NCBI RefSeq assembly: GCF_000410515.1
Contig: NC_021500.1
Location: 496,001-560,000, forward strand
DNA length: 64,000 bases
Direction: 5' to 3'
From: Enterobacter sp. R4-368
GTDB lineage: Bacteria; Pseudomonadota; Gammaproteobacteria; Enterobacterales; Enterobacteriaceae
Both the position numbers and the translations under genes were made by a program. The notes under the pieces are model-generated. The model did not search any database and was not told the origin of the DNA. It was given only the letters and a program-made list of their open reading frames with translations. This document shows positions 63,704 to 64,000 of this stretch, in pieces (positions within the stretch are counted from its first letter, which is position 1; every line of letters begins with the position of its first letter).

Positions 63704-64000
63704 ATGGCCGAAATTCTTCGCAGTAAAAAACCGCTGGCGGTCAGCCCGATAAAAAGCGGCCAGCCGCTGGGGGCGATCCTCGCCAGTCTGGGGTTCGAAC
63801 AGTGCATACCGCTGGTACACGGCGCACAGGGCTGTAGCGCCTTCGCAAAGGTGTTCTTTATTCAACATTTTCACGACCCGATCCCGCTGCAATCGACGGC
63901 GATGGATCCGACTTCCACCATTATGGGTGCCGATGAAAACATTTTTACCGCGCTCAATGTTCTCTGTCAGCGCAACGCCGCGAAAGCCATTGTGCTGCTC
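63704..64000 (+). CDS. nifN: FeMo-cofactor scaffold protein NifN (3' end outside window)
   Basis: The first 99 codons of nifN. It reads MAEILRSKKPLAVSPIKSGQ, then GAILASLGFEQCIPLVHGAQ, a GCSAFAKVFFIQHFHDPIP segment and TAMDPTSTIMGADENIFTAL, the NifN/NifK-like N terminus. AAGGAG lies before the ATG. The frame is open to the last base. Confidence 0.94.
   Translation, partial: MAEILRSKKPLAVSPIKSGQPLGAILASLGFEQCIPLVHGAQGCSAFAKVFFIQHFHDPIPLQSTAMDPTSTIMGADENIFTALNVLCQRNAAKAIVLL

Overview
The window is chromosomal DNA from a nitrogen-fixing member of the Enterobacterales. The right end carries the classic enterobacterial order nifJ - nifHDKTY - nifEN, with proteins that read as close Klebsiella-type homologues. 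Many other genes (fdnGHI, yddW, tehA, yahO, treZ-treY-glgX, dat-ddc) are also enterobacterial. The genes flanking nifJ are not the ones I associate with Klebsiella nif islands, so Kosakonia is the best guess; this is inference from gene content, not a database result.

Layout. 0-4 kb: the 3' part of a giant sensor kinase, convergent with a FixJ-type response regulator. 4.3-9.4 kb: single genes (GNAT enzyme, a small secreted Cys-rich peptide, NUDIX enzyme, methyltransferase, DHA2 efflux pump with divergent LysR regulator, NTF2-like protein). 9.9-14.8 kb: ddc and dat (1,3-diaminopropane synthesis) divergent from a lysC-type aspartate kinase whose leader resembles the lysine riboswitch leader of E. 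coli lysC; together they would supply aspartate semialdehyde to the diamine route. 15-20.8 kb: VF530 protein, YddW lipoprotein, an unknown membrane protein, an ECF sigma factor overlapped by a His-rich membrane protein, a secreted unknown, a frameshifted yahO, and tehA.

20.8-36.6 kb is the most unusual region. A leftward operon (OpgC-type acyltransferase, beta-barrel protein, receiver-PP2C phosphatase, STAS protein, anti-sigma-type ATPase) faces a rightward operon (BcsA-like glycosyltransferase, three tandem DUF3131 proteins, a globin-like protein lacking the proximal His, a BarA-like hybrid kinase, a GH2 glycosidase). Nearly all junctions overlap or nearly touch. I read it as a synthesis, decoration, trimming and signalling system for an undescribed periplasmic or exported glucan. 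It is followed convergently by the treZ-treY-glgX trehalose/glycogen operon.

43-53 kb: formate dehydrogenase-N (fdnGHI) with cysteine in place of selenocysteine, a class A beta-lactamase, a medium-chain reductase convergent with a short-chain dehydrogenase, a LysR regulator, a metallophosphoesterase with an altered GNHD motif, and a cupin. 53.4-64 kb: nif genes, with sigma-54 promoters and NifA upstream activator sites visible before nifJ, nifH and nifE. The window ends inside nifN. I saw no tRNA, rRNA, CRISPR array or intact insertion sequence.
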